This document shows positions 1 through 10,007 of a stretch of 64,000 nucleotides of DNA, one piece after another. This DNA is from Coenobita brevimanus (taxonomy: Eukaryota; Arthropoda; Malacostraca; Decapoda; Coenobitidae), in NCBI GenBank assembly GCA_032717465.1, contig CM064748.1, positions 7,178,732 to 7,242,731 of the forward strand, given 5' to 3'. A program made the position numbers and the translations under genes. Position 1 is the first letter of the stretch; every line of letters begins with the position of its first letter. The notes beneath the pieces are model-generated. The model searched no databases. It was not told the origin of the DNA and saw only the letters and a program-made list of their open reading frames with translations.

Positions 1-1256
1 GAGCAGTTAGGGCACTTGGCCGCAATTGGTTGGTTTGCCTTGAACCGCTGCAGGCACTCGTCCGTGTCGTGGGCGCCACTGCACATGCCGCAGATGACGG
101 GGTGGTTGCAGTTGGCATGGTGGTGCCCGTAGCGTTGGCAGCGGTAGCAACGGAGTGGCTCCGGGGTGAAGGGGCGAAGGTGATATTTTCCCCAGTTCCC
201 CAGGTCGATCGCAGGGATCAGAGGACCCCGCAGGGTGACAATGACCTGACAAGTCTCCTCCCGGGTCCGCGCTTTCTGGCAGCGGGTTGCCTCTTCGACC
301 TGAGGGTGGTGAAGCAGGATCTCCGTAGGCATTCTCAAGGGATAACCCATGACAACTGCCTTCGTAGACTGTTGGCCAGGCGTCAGCTCGACTAGCTTCA
401 CAGGGCAGGCCTCGTCCTGCAGAGCTGTTCTCAAGAGGTCGTAGGCTCCCTCGTCCTTCGGCACCAACACCGAGCTTCCATCCCGACCTATCAGGTTGGA
501 GCAGCGTAGCTCTGGCAGGTGACGCTCTAGTGCAGCCACGGCGTCGTAACTCGTCGCATGCCCGTCCTGTACCGGCACACGGAAAGCTGGGAATGCAGAG
601 CGGGGCGGCGGACGCACAGCTGCTGACACGGAGGGACGAGCAACAGAAGGACCCCTGAGGGGAGGCCCAGTGCGTACTGCCAGAGAAGGGCCGTTTCCCT
701 GGCGAGCACGCCTCGATCCCTTGCGTACCACGGGGGTGAAACCCTCATCTTCATGCAGAGCGGGATCAGCAGAGGGGGAGATCTGAGTCGCAGCAGGAGC
801 CTCCGACGGGACCTCCAGCCGCTTGAGAATGCGAGAACTAGCCGGCCTAGGCTCGTGAGAGGGTGCGCAGGTGGGAGCGCGAGGCTGCGGATCGAGGGAT
901 CAGTTCACGGGAGTGCCTTGCCGCGGAGTAGGGCTGGCATCTGCACTTAGAGAAGCTGAAGTGCCCTTGGTGGAAGAGAGAGATGGTGGAGCAGGTGCAA
1001 CCTCCTCCATAGCCTCATGTCGGCGGGCTGCCTTAGCAGAACGGGTAGAGTCACCATGCAAGCGAGGTACCACTCCCGTAGACTTGGGTGTAGAGGGGTT
1101 AGCACAGGAAACCTCGTGAGCTGATGAGTGGGAGCTTGAGTCAGAGCAGTGACACTCCCGCTTCGTGCCTGTGGCAGGACACGGGATGGAGGGCCTCGAC
1201 TGAGGAAGTGGGAGGCGGGAATGCCCCTGGGGCCTAGGGATGCTGGATCCCTTCAT
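1..1256 (-). pseudogene. ORF1 (gag-like, zinc knuckle) of element A1, partial and broken
   Basis: This is the RNA-binding ORF1 of an I-like LINE. An N-terminal frame starts near 1256 and contains the RRHE-x-ME motif seen in D and H. It meets a stop near 900. Further left, a frame covering about 30-230 encodes the conserved LRPFTPEPLRCYRC segment and two zinc knuckles (CX2CX4HX4C, then CX2CX3HX4C), with the third beginning at the window edge. Because the N-terminal and knuckle segments lie in frames broken by stops, this copy is probably dead. Orthologous ORF1s in D and H are 673 and 740 residues. Confidence 0.7.
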
Positions 1257-1291
1257 TTGCTCACAGAAGCAACCAAAAAAAAAACTCAGTC

Positions 1292-1328
<37 letters not shown>

Positions 1329-1383
1329 CTCACACACACAACCACTCAAACAGCACAAACAAAAAAAACAGCAAAAGTGGTCA

Positions 1384-1580
1384 GGTCCCTACAGTGACGG
1401 GCAACCTATGCTCCCCGCCCTCTAAAGGGCGATGGGAGGCCCCGCCACTGCCCCTTTCGGGTTTTCCCTAATCTAACAGAGCCGCCCTCACCGCCTCCTA
1501 TAACCAGGCCCTAAAGGCCCCCCTTCATGGAAGTGCCCTAACGGCACCCCTTCAGGGTTCAGCGTCGTACTACGGTGAGG
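1384..1580 (-). promoter_or_regulatory. Conserved structured 5'-UTR RNA domain (A1)
   Basis: On the minus strand this segment has the block GTAGTACGACGC, a GTGCC-GTTA-GGCAC type hairpin, a GGCC-TTTAG-GGCC type hairpin, GGTTATAGGA, a CCCGAAAGGGG hairpin, a CGCCCT-TTAG-AGGGCG hairpin, and an outer CAGTG/CACTG pairing. The same order recurs upstream of ORF1 in C, D, G and H with different but still complementary stems. Confidence 0.7.
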
Positions 1581-1861
1581 GACACTAACTGCAGGCAAAA
1601 AAAAAAAAAAAAAACACCCACACCCACACGCACAGTCACAAACACACACACACTCCCACTCACACCCAGGCAATCGGAGACAAAGTCCCAGAAAAAACCT
1701 GGAAAACAGCAAAAATTCTTCTCAGTGCCAGAGACTAAGTCTCAAAACTGGCAAAACTGAGAAAACAGGCGAAAAATCGCCACTAGTAAATCAGACTAAG
1801 TCCAGCACGAGTGAGAAAACAGTCAGGGCTCTGCATCAGACGGTGTCTAGGCAGGGAGTGG

Positions 1862-1871
1862 GTCACCTGCC
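1862..1871 (-). repeat. Target duplication between A2 and A1
   Basis: Reads ggcaggtgac on the minus strand. It matches the other copy at 2546-2555 (ggcgggtgac) except for one base and is the 3' flank of A2 and 5' flank of A1. Confidence 0.75.
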
Positions 1872-2545
1872 GTTGTTGTTGTTGTGATATTCTCCCCACA
1901 ACATGGTGGGGAACGGGCAAACAAAGAGCCCATCAAAGATAGGCGAAAATAGCTCCAATAAAGGAGCAAAGCAGGGACGAAGACTGGCAGACAGGGCAAG
2001 GGCGGCAGAGGAAGGGAACGAGGCGATGATGGAAACAACCCGATGATCGAGGAGGCGAGGGGGAGAGCGGTAGACAGCACGGCGCCGATGGAGAGGGCGC
2101 CAGCATACTCAGGTAGAAACCCCCAAACGACGGTGATGGTATGCGGCCGGCTGCTCCGATGTTAACCGAGGGCAGAGAGGGACGAGAGCATGATGGACAA
2201 AACGGCGCCGATGGTAGGGCGCCGAAGCTCAGGTTGAAGTCCCGAACTCTGCCCTCAACCCCCATCTGACTCGCTCCAGCTCTCCACAGCAGCAGGTGGA
2301 AGCGTGGAGGGTAGGCCCGGTCCTGGTGGACACGAAGGGCACAACCCCGGTCAAGGTAGTGGCGGAGGAATGGCGGTCGGCCATGGAAAGGGCGGACAGC
2401 CTACATCTCCTGGTGGGCTGACCAGGGCACTCCCGAAGGTGGAAAGGACAGGCCTGACCCTCAGCTGAAACGGCTGCTGTGGAGAGCTGGTCCCGCCGGG
2501 AACAGCGGTGGAGGTGTTGCCTCGGCGAGAGGTGGACTGCGAGTG
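1872..2545 (-). mobile_element. Short non-autonomous retroelement A2 (674 bp)
   Basis: A complete insertion flanked by ten-base duplications at 2546-2555 and 1862-1871. I see no conserved protein in it. Only the last ~60 nt resemble the LINEs: a GGGC...GCCC hairpin, a CCCCAC...GTGGGG hairpin, a GAATATCAC box and an (AAC)n tail. The body has a repeated GGCGCC...CATCGGCGCCG motif near 2085 and 2200. The arrangement fits a SINE-like element that borrows the LINE 3' end for mobilisation. No Pol III boxes were recognised; being downstream of an H2A TATA box, it could be transcribed by Pol II from the histone promoter. Confidence 0.7.
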
Positions 2546-2753
2546 GTCACCCGCCCGCAACCTTCCCTTAAATACCCGTCTTCCCGATCCGGCCCCATCC
2601 CACCCGCGAATGGGAACGAGGCAGAAGCCGGGCTGCGATCGGGCAGCAATCACATATAAGGATTTCAGCAAGCGCGTCCCCCATGTCGACTCAGTCTCTC
2701 GCTCGCTCCCGCACCGTGCACATAGTAGTACCGTCTGACTCGTCAGCGACGCC
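2546..2753. promoter_or_regulatory. Bidirectional H2A/H2B promoter, left copy
   Basis: The divergent promoter has an H2A TATA box TATTTAAG on the minus strand (2567-2574) and an H2B TATA box CATATAAG on the plus strand (2653-2660). Between them is a GC-rich block containing GATCG[C/G]GCAGCCC-like sequence found in all H2A/H2B promoters here. The H2A side is occupied by A2/A1; the H2B side is free and leads into the H2B start at 2754. Confidence 0.85.
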
Positions 2754-3125
2754 ATGCCACCCAAGACCTCCGGAAAGGCTGCTAAGAAGGCTGGCAAGGC
2801 CCAGAAGGCCATTGCCAAGGGAGACAAGAAGAAGAAGCGTAGGAGGAAGGAGAGCTACAGCATCTACATCTACAAAGTGCTCAAGAAGGTCCACCCTGAC
2901 ACCGGCGTTTCCTCCAAGGCGATGTCTATCATGAACTCTTTCGTGAATGACATCTTCGAGCGCATTGCTGCAGAGGCTTCACGCCTGGCACACTACAACA
3001 AGCGTTCAACCATCACCAGCCGGGAGATCCAGACGGCTGTCAGGCTGCTCCTCCCTGGCGAGCTGGCCAAGCACGCCGTGTCTGAAGGCACCAAGGCTGT
3101 CACCAAGTACACCTCCTCAAAGTAG
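2754..3125 (+). CDS. H2B: Histone H2B
   Basis: Encodes 123 residues of core histone H2B, which pairs with H2A in the nucleosome. The lysine-rich tail ([17 protein letters not shown], residues 2-18) is followed by the [18 protein letters not shown] repression-region/alpha1 segment, the histone fold and the conserved C-terminal TKYTSSK. Length is normal for arthropod H2B. One difference from the other copy is K for Q in VLKKVHPD; there is also one extra lysine in the KKK run. It is the only H2B in the window with an unbroken promoter: TATA at 2653-2660, about 94 nt upstream of the ATG, and a histone stem-loop 34 nt after the stop. Intronless, as expected for a replication-dependent histone. Confidence 0.97.
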   Translation: MPPKTSGKAAKKAGKAQKAIAKGDKKKKRRRKESYSIYIYKVLKKVHPDTGVSSKAMSIMNSFVNDIFERIAAEASRLAHYNKRSTITSREIQTAVRLLLPGELAKHAVSEGTKAVTKYTSSK

Positions 3126-3158
3126 AGAGGTTACGCTCTTGGCCATTTCAACATTTCC

Positions 3159-3174
3159 GGCTCCAATCGGAGCC
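3159..3174 (+). terminator. Histone mRNA 3' stem-loop of H2B
   Basis: GGCTCCAATCGGAGCC forms a six-base-pair stem with a four-base loop. A purine-rich downstream element (AAAAAGGGGAAAGAC) follows at about 3188, as needed for U7-dependent 3' processing. Confidence 0.93.
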
Positions 3175-3639
3175 ACAAGATTTTCGATAAAAAGGGGAAA
3201 GACAGACTTACAAATTATCCTCTCAGGAACTCTGGTTTATCGACCTTTTTTTTTCCTCTCTCTCTCTTTTTTCCCTTCATGTCTTTCTTTCTTCCTTTTT
3301 TCCCTTCATGTCTTTCTTTCTTCCTTTTTTCCCTTCATGTCTTTCTTTCTTTCTTTCTTTCTTTTCCGCAACGGTGGTTTGGGATGGGCACAATCGAAAT
3401 GTTTTGAACTAGGGTTGGGGGTTAAAACAATAGAGTCAAAATAAAAGAGTAAGTATGGGCGTGCGCGCCTTCTGGTTCATCTGGAGAACCAACAACAACA
3501 ACAACGCACCGTCGCCCCAAGAAGTGACGGCACAGTTTCAGATTGCTGCGGTCACTCTCCACTCCCATACGTTCTATGAAAACAGTGAATATAAGGTAAA
3601 CATTCAATGCCTTCATCACGTCATGCCAAATAACGTATT
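3175..3639. other. H2B-H3 spacer, proximal part
   Basis: Pyrimidine-rich CTTT repeats occur at about 3248-3365. The remainder matches, in inverted orientation, 39271-39686 of the right arm and its other copies. No gene seen. Confidence 0.7.
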
Positions 3640-3644
3640 TATCA

Positions 3645-5883
3645 TGAAATGCGTGGCTTTAACAGACACACATACGGTACTCCAGAATATCCCGGAGAAT
3701 ACCATAGTATCCCCGACAACAGGGCGAACCAGAAACAACGGAGTTCGCCCACGAGAATGCTGACACCCCCACTCGGACCCCACGGGGTAGCCGCCACTAG
3801 CCATCACCACTCCGGGCAACAACGACGCATGTCAGCCCGGGCCGTGCGCCCCTGTGACATTCAACCACCACGCCGCCGCCACCATAGGCGAAAGACACTA
3901 CCTTCGCATGGCGGAATCACTGAGTTAGCTAGGGGTGGAGTCAGAAACTATACTCCGGGCAGCGCCCCTAAGGTAGAGACGATATATGGTCGCTCTAATA
4001 GTGTCAAGGTAGAGACGATCTATGGTCGCTCCCATCAAAACCCGGTAGAGACGATCAATGGTCGCTCCCATAAAAACAAGGTAGAGACGATCTATGGTCG
4101 CTCCCATAAAAATCAGGTAGAGACGATCAATGGTCGCTCCCTGAAAGCTCAGGTAGAGACGATCGACGGTCGCTCCCTCAGCACTCCGGTAGAGACGATC
4201 AATGGTCGCTCCCATAAAAAAAGATAGAGACGATCTATGGTCGCTCGCATAAAAATCAGGTAGAGACGATCAATGGTCGCTCCCTGAAAGCTCAGGTAGA
4301 GACGATCAACGGTCGCTCCCTCAGCACTCCGGTAGAGACGATCAATGGTCGCTCCCATAAAAACAAGGTAGAGACGATCTATGGTCGCTCCTATAAAAAT
4401 CAGGAAGAGACGATCAATGGTCGCTCCCTGAAAGCTCAGGTAGAGACGATCCACGGTCGCTCCCTCAGCACTCCGGTAGAGACGATCGATGGTCGCTCCC
4501 AGGGTATAGTAAGGAGGAAAGACCTCCCTGTCTCCCCCGGCCTCTGTTCCCTGCGCGAGGCCCTTGAGAAGACCCACCTGTCGGGCCCCCGTGACAGCCG
4601 CTACCGCAGTCCTCCCCTGTCGGCGCCCCTGCTCATAGGAGACCGCAGTCCGTCGCCTCTTCCGGCCCGCCCTAGGACACCCGGGCGAGACCTCACCACG
4701 CCCCCGCGACGCCGGGACCTGACCCAGAGGTTCCTAGCCCTCTTCGGCCCCAGTCCCAAGGGCCTTACACCGGAGCCCAGTCCGGAAACCCCCGGACGTG
4801 AGAGGACGCCCTAGCGAGTCGCCCCGTGCCCTCCCGGCTCGCCCTACCCTGACGACGCCCTCAGTCCGACCGGATCATCACTGAGGTAACCGTGTTTCTC
4901 TCCACGAGAAATACGAGTGATCCTGTAATAATCGTGAAGTAGGTTAAGTGTGACTCCTTTCCTCTTAGAATAAGACTAGTGCAGTAATTTCATGTAATTT
5001 CCATTGGGGTAAACCAGGACATAATCCTCCGTTAAAGGGCGAGAATGTGGGTAGAGACCTCAAGTGAAAATACGTGCGAGTGTCATCCCGAAGTTTTCTA
5101 AGGACTTCTCTCTAGAGCCCGAAGAAAGGCTAACACATTATTGGAGTGCTATTGGCTAAGCTCTGAGTAATATAATGGAATAGAATTTACGAGGGTTCCG
5201 ACCTTGTTAGGCGTTGGGAAGTGTGAGTCTACATAACATACCGGGGAGATGTGTAATATATAAGTTGTGCCGACAGAAACCTAGTGTCACCAAAACAACG
5301 AGGACAGCAAGTAATAACTATATTCCCCTGCTCCGCACGCTATCCCTAAAAACTCTTTCCACTCCTCACCCCCGCCCTTAAAGTCCAAATAAGAACCAGA
5401 GTTAATTGTCAAAGAATTCTTGCCAACAGAAAACACCTAAACTCCCTTGCTAATATCGGGCCTCATTAAATATTACCATAACTTCCCCCTCGCCGTTCTA
5501 AGTCACTCTCCGTGTCTCCCTACTTCCCCCCCTCCTGGTAGATCACAAACCCCCCCCCCTTCTCCCCTCACGCGCTCCGCGCGCACGGGTATTTACTGTA
5601 CTCCTAGTACTAAGATTTGTTGTATTGTCATTAATATCTAGGAAGCTAGTATCCTGCGAGATACACAATATTTTAGATAAGGTTTTGTATTGCTCTATAT
5701 TGTGATGTAATGTCTACTGAAATGTCTTGTGTCTGACTGAAATAATACACGTGTATGGTGTTGCCGAAGGTTTTTATGTCCTGCCTCTCTTCATTGCACT
5801 AGCTCCGGTCTCGAAAGAGGACCCCGCTCCGTGTTGAGTTGATTTGGGACGAGAAGTCGAGCCAAATTCTACTCAGCATTACA
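3645..5883. mobile_element. Solo LTR, 2,239 bp, with 5-bp target duplication
   Basis: Absent from all four right-arm copies of this spacer, which read straight across the site. The insert starts TGAAATG and ends CATTACA, giving imperfect inverted TG...CA ends, and is flanked by tatca at 3640-3644 and 5884-5888. No gag or pol reading frame is inside. The span, TG/CA ends and 5-bp duplication indicate a single LTR left after LTR-LTR recombination. A TATA-like ATATATAAG lies at about 5257. The family (Gypsy, BEL or other) cannot be named; an LTR over 2 kb is long. A structured tandem repeat occupies 3970-4505. Confidence 0.72.
3970..4505. repeat. 36-bp tandem repeat with four-unit higher-order pattern, inside the solo LTR
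   Basis: About 15 copies of a 36-bp unit with core GTAGAGACGATCNATGGTCG. The variable linkers cycle in fixed order: CCATAAAAACAA, CATAAAAATCA, CCTGAAAGCTCA, CCTCAGCACTCC. Three full cycles are visible (copies 3-6, 7-10, 11-14), so the array grew by duplicating four-unit (144-bp) blocks. Because 36 is a multiple of three, the repeat gives long false reading frames on both strands. Confidence 0.9.
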
Positions 5884-5888
5884 TATCA

Positions 5889-6031
5889 TATCGCGAAAGT
5901 AAGGATGTAAGATGAATAACAGGAGGCAGTGGTATATTAGATGGTAACACTTAGTTATCTTTCCCGTTTTGAATGAATGTGAAATGTATTAATTTCGCGC
6001 GCGGTGGCCAGTACGCCTATAACTCCCGGTC

Positions 6032-6075
<44 letters not shown>

Positions 6076-8047
6076 TAATAAACTCTAATGTCCTGCTCAA
6101 CAGAAAATGCTTTGTTGGAAGTTTTGAACTCAATGTTTGGTTTATGAACCTCTGCATTTTATTACTCTTGCGAATCGATTATCCACTGAGGATATCAGAC
6201 ACTAACAGAAGGTAGCATTCTCCAAGGAGCTCCGACTCTGATGTACGGTATTTTTTTTTTTTTTTTTTTTTTTCACCGATAGCCCTCTGTCTTATATGAA
6301 ATAATCCTGAGATTTTTCTTCATGGGAAACTGGCCAAAGGCAGTGTAATAACTGCATGTCATTGAGTGAATGTTATCTCCTTTCGTGCGTGTTGATCGAA
6401 ACATTTATAATAGCTTACTGGCTTACGCCTCCTTCCCGCTTTCTGTCGTCGTCCATGGAGACATTGGAAACGGAAATAAATGACTTGAAATTATTCCCTC
6501 GTATTGTAACGGAAATTATTATTTTATAAATAATCATTATCATTTCCAATGTTTATTGAAGCTCGCTTTTGTTCAGTCTTACGCTACCCAAAAATCACTG
6601 CCTGTTACCACGCTAGATTTGAACTCCACAAAATAATTATTCCCGACTCTCCCTGAGCGACAGTTGTGAAATATCAGTTAGTTCCGTTTAGGAATTCCTA
6701 TTATCGTAACTAACCAACTGCTTCCTACAATAATTTTGAAATATACAGATAACTGGTCATGGATTTAATGTTTTTTGTAACAATTTTACCTATTAGGTTT
6801 CACCTCGTACAGATATAAGGAAGAGTATGGACACTATCGCTGACCGAAAACTTCTGGATACTCCGCCGGCACTTCTTAGGCCGACTGTACCAACCAACAC
6901 ACTCAACAGGCGTACAGTAAATACATGCATGACATCGTATCATGCATATTCATGTCAGTCTACAATCTGTACGTACATACAACAACACGTGTGCACAAAT
7001 ACATTTATACTGTATACGCAGTGACCTACACATGTACGTACACACTAAGTCATGCTCACATACACACAAGCCCTCATACGTCCGTACACACAGACATACA
7101 TGCTCACAGACACACACACACACACGTACAGTATAAACATACATACATACATACATACACACACACGCTCAACTGCAGCTCAAAAATCGATGGGTTCAGG
7201 TTCCCTTTTTTTTTTTCTTTCTTTCTTTCTCAGTATATTAACTGAAGGATTTACCGTGCGTTCGTGGCCACTGTCAAACCTTCATAACGGGTACAGAGAA
7301 TCTCCTAATATGCAGCGGGAATGCCTTTCTCCTTGTGCAAGCCTGTGTACGTTTATGAGGGCGTGAGTGAATCAATCAGGAAGTAAACGAAACAGGCAAA
7401 TAACGACAACAAAAACTGCGACGTGAACAACAGATCAACAAAAGAAATAAACGAATAGGCAAGTTGCCCCTCCCCCCCAAAAAAAAAAAAAAACAAAAAA
7501 GGAAATGAATGATTGAAAAAGGAGGAATGAATGAATGCATGCATGTATGTAAGTATATAAGTACAGTTCATTCGTCCGTGTGTGTGTGTGTGTGTGTGTG
7601 TGTCCTCATACGTCCGTACACACAGACATACATGCTCACAAAGACACACAAATACATAGGTACAGTAGAAACATACATACACGAGCACAACTGCAGGCGA
7701 AAATCGATGGGTTCAGGTTCACCTTTTTTTTTTTTTTTTTTCCAGCATAGTAACTGAAGAATTCACCGTGCGTTCATGACGGATAGAGAGCATTTCCTAA
7801 TATGCAGCGGGAATGCCTTTCTCGTTGTGCCAACCTGTGTACCTTTATGAGGGCGTGAGTGAAGCGATGAGTAAGTAAAAGAAACAGGCAAATAACAAAA
7901 ACAAAAACTGCGACGTGAACAACACATCAAGAAAAGAAAGAAACGAATAGGCAAGTATTCCCCCCCACCCCCCCCAAAAAAAAAGAAAGAGTAAATGAGT
8001 GATTTAAAAAAAAAAATGAATGAATGCATGTAAGTAATGGAGTTAAT

Positions 8048-8113
<66 letters not shown>

Positions 8114-8197
8114 ATGCTTCGCTGCGGAAACGCAAGAGCTGATATATGGAAACCTAAACTGAGGGTCTGTCATCATCTCTCTTTGAAAAAGGGTTTT
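5889..8197. other. H2B-H3 intergenic spacer, distal part
   Basis: Contains (GT)n at 6034-6072, a T run near 6250, AC/CATA microsatellites at 7090-7165 and (TG)n at 8051-8112. Two related segments of roughly 480 bp (near 7240-7690 and 7750-8110) each hold a CACGCCCTCATAAA-type block and GAACCCATCGATTTT-type block. The spacer matches the right-arm spacers in reverse orientation. No supportable gene. Confidence 0.7.
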
Positions 8198-8213
8198 GGC
8201 CCTGAAAAGGGCC
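8198..8213 (-). terminator. Histone mRNA 3' stem-loop of H3
   Basis: On the minus strand GGCCCTTTTCAGGGCC, 37 nt after the H3 stop, followed by a CAAAGAGAGA purine element. Confidence 0.93.
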
Positions 8214-8249
8214 GAGATTTCTTTCGATCGAGGTGAGGGGCCTCTCGCC

Positions 8250-8813
<564 letters not shown>

Positions 8814-8849
8814 TTATTCGGGGGCAGAAACCACCGTGGTGGCTCTGTG

Positions 8850-8978
<129 letters not shown>

Positions 8979-9253
8979 GTCACAGGCACGCCCTATGCCT
9001 GCACATGTTGAGGCATGAGCATCAGCGCATGCAGGCACAAGCATACGAGTGACATTAGGGAAGGGGGGAAGGGGATTAACAGGGTTGGGGATTAACGGGG
9101 CTAGGGATTAACTGTACGACTGACATTAGAAGGGGGGGGGGGAAAGACTTAACTGTGTTTACCAGTGTAGAGATGGGCGTGTTGGCTATTACTGAGGTGG
9201 CTGCCTGCCTGAGTGTTACCTCTAGCTGAAGTGTAATGTTAGCGCTTGGTATG

Positions 9254-10007
9254 TCAGGGTTGGGGGGGGGTGGCGGGTCTTATAAATTTATTGGTGGCTG
9301 GGCAGCGCAGTATGTAATGGAGGAGCGGGAAGGAGGTTTCGGTATTGCAGTTTTCGCAGGTTACGGTTTGGTTGTTGTTCGTTTGGATTTGTGCAAGGCT
9401 CTTATATCCTAATCTGAGCCGTCTGATCTTTTTGAGTGTCATGCTGCTCATATTGTATACCGATATGGCGGCCTGTCTGGTTGGTAGTTGCTGAGCCCAG
9501 GCGTGGGTGGTGGGAATTAAGGTCGCCTCCTAGGTATATATGTTCCGTGGCGGATGTTGCGAGAGCCTCATCTAGGTTTAGTTCAGAGTTGTGGGAGCGG
9601 TATGTGTTGTAAATTTGGAGTTGTGTGGTGGCAAGCGTAATAGAGCAGCTCTGAATCTCCACTCCTTCCCCGCAGTCGGGTAAGGGGTGGATGGGTTTGG
9701 CGGGGATGTGGTTTTTAATTAAGATCGCTGATCCTCTGGGGCCTCCTCGGGAATAAGGGAGTGTGAATGAGGTGAAGCCTCGTAATTTGAGAGATTTGTG
9801 GGCGGGGATTAAGGTCTCTTGAAGAAGGAATATGTCAATTTGGTTTGTGTGGGCTGCCTCTTCAAGAATAGAGCGCTTGTTGGATGCGCCTTGAATATTC
9901 CATTGCATGATATTGATGTGTGGGGGGTTGGGGGGTGTCGTGGGTGTGGGGGGTTGGGGGAAGTTGGGGGTGTGTGGGGGGGTGTTTACTCGTCTTTGTT
10001 CATCCAT
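9254..10007 (-). pseudogene. ORF2 remnant of G: endonuclease fused to C-terminal CCHC segment
   Basis: From ATG 10007 the frame encodes MDEQRRV and then the APE-type endonuclease: INIMQWN (motif with the catalytic-region N), LLQETLI, RGGPRGSAILIK and GGDLNSHH. It runs out near 9460. A separate frame covering 9254-9451 encodes LRRLRLGYKS and CENC...HYILRC, which in D and H sit at the end of ORF2 after RNase H. The join therefore removes the whole reverse transcriptase and RNase H. The ORF2 ATG overlaps the ORF1 stop in the octamer ATGGATGA. Confidence 0.8.

Larger units (their letters stand above)
1..1861 (-). mobile_element. Non-LTR retrotransposon A1, 5' part (runs off the window)
   Basis: The element reads leftwards. 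Its 5' end abuts a copy of the H2A-promoter target (1862-1871, one mismatch from the consensus) that is also the 3' flank of the neighbouring element A2, so two elements are stacked head to tail in one H2A promoter. From 5' to 3' it shows a leader of about 275 nt, the structured 5'-UTR domain shared with C, D, G and H, an AC-rich microsatellite, and the first part of ORF1 up to the zinc knuckles. The ORF2 part and 3' end lie outside the window. The 5' boundary is inferred from the target duplication, not from an alignment of full-length copies. Confidence 0.75.

Noticed and set aside
2351..2827. 158-residue minus-strand frame across the H2A/H2B promoter
   Set aside because: GC-rich promoter plus A2 body; no family match, and the same promoter gives similar frames elsewhere (27729-28454).
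3970..4505. Possible CRISPR-like array
   Set aside because: Spacers are not unique: the linkers recur in a four-unit cycle, and the genome is eukaryotic.
3649..4577. Long open frames of repeated VETIYGRS/GATIDRLY peptides on both strands
   Set aside because: Produced by the 36-bp tandem repeat (multiple of three) in the solo LTR; open in several frames at once and without a start context.
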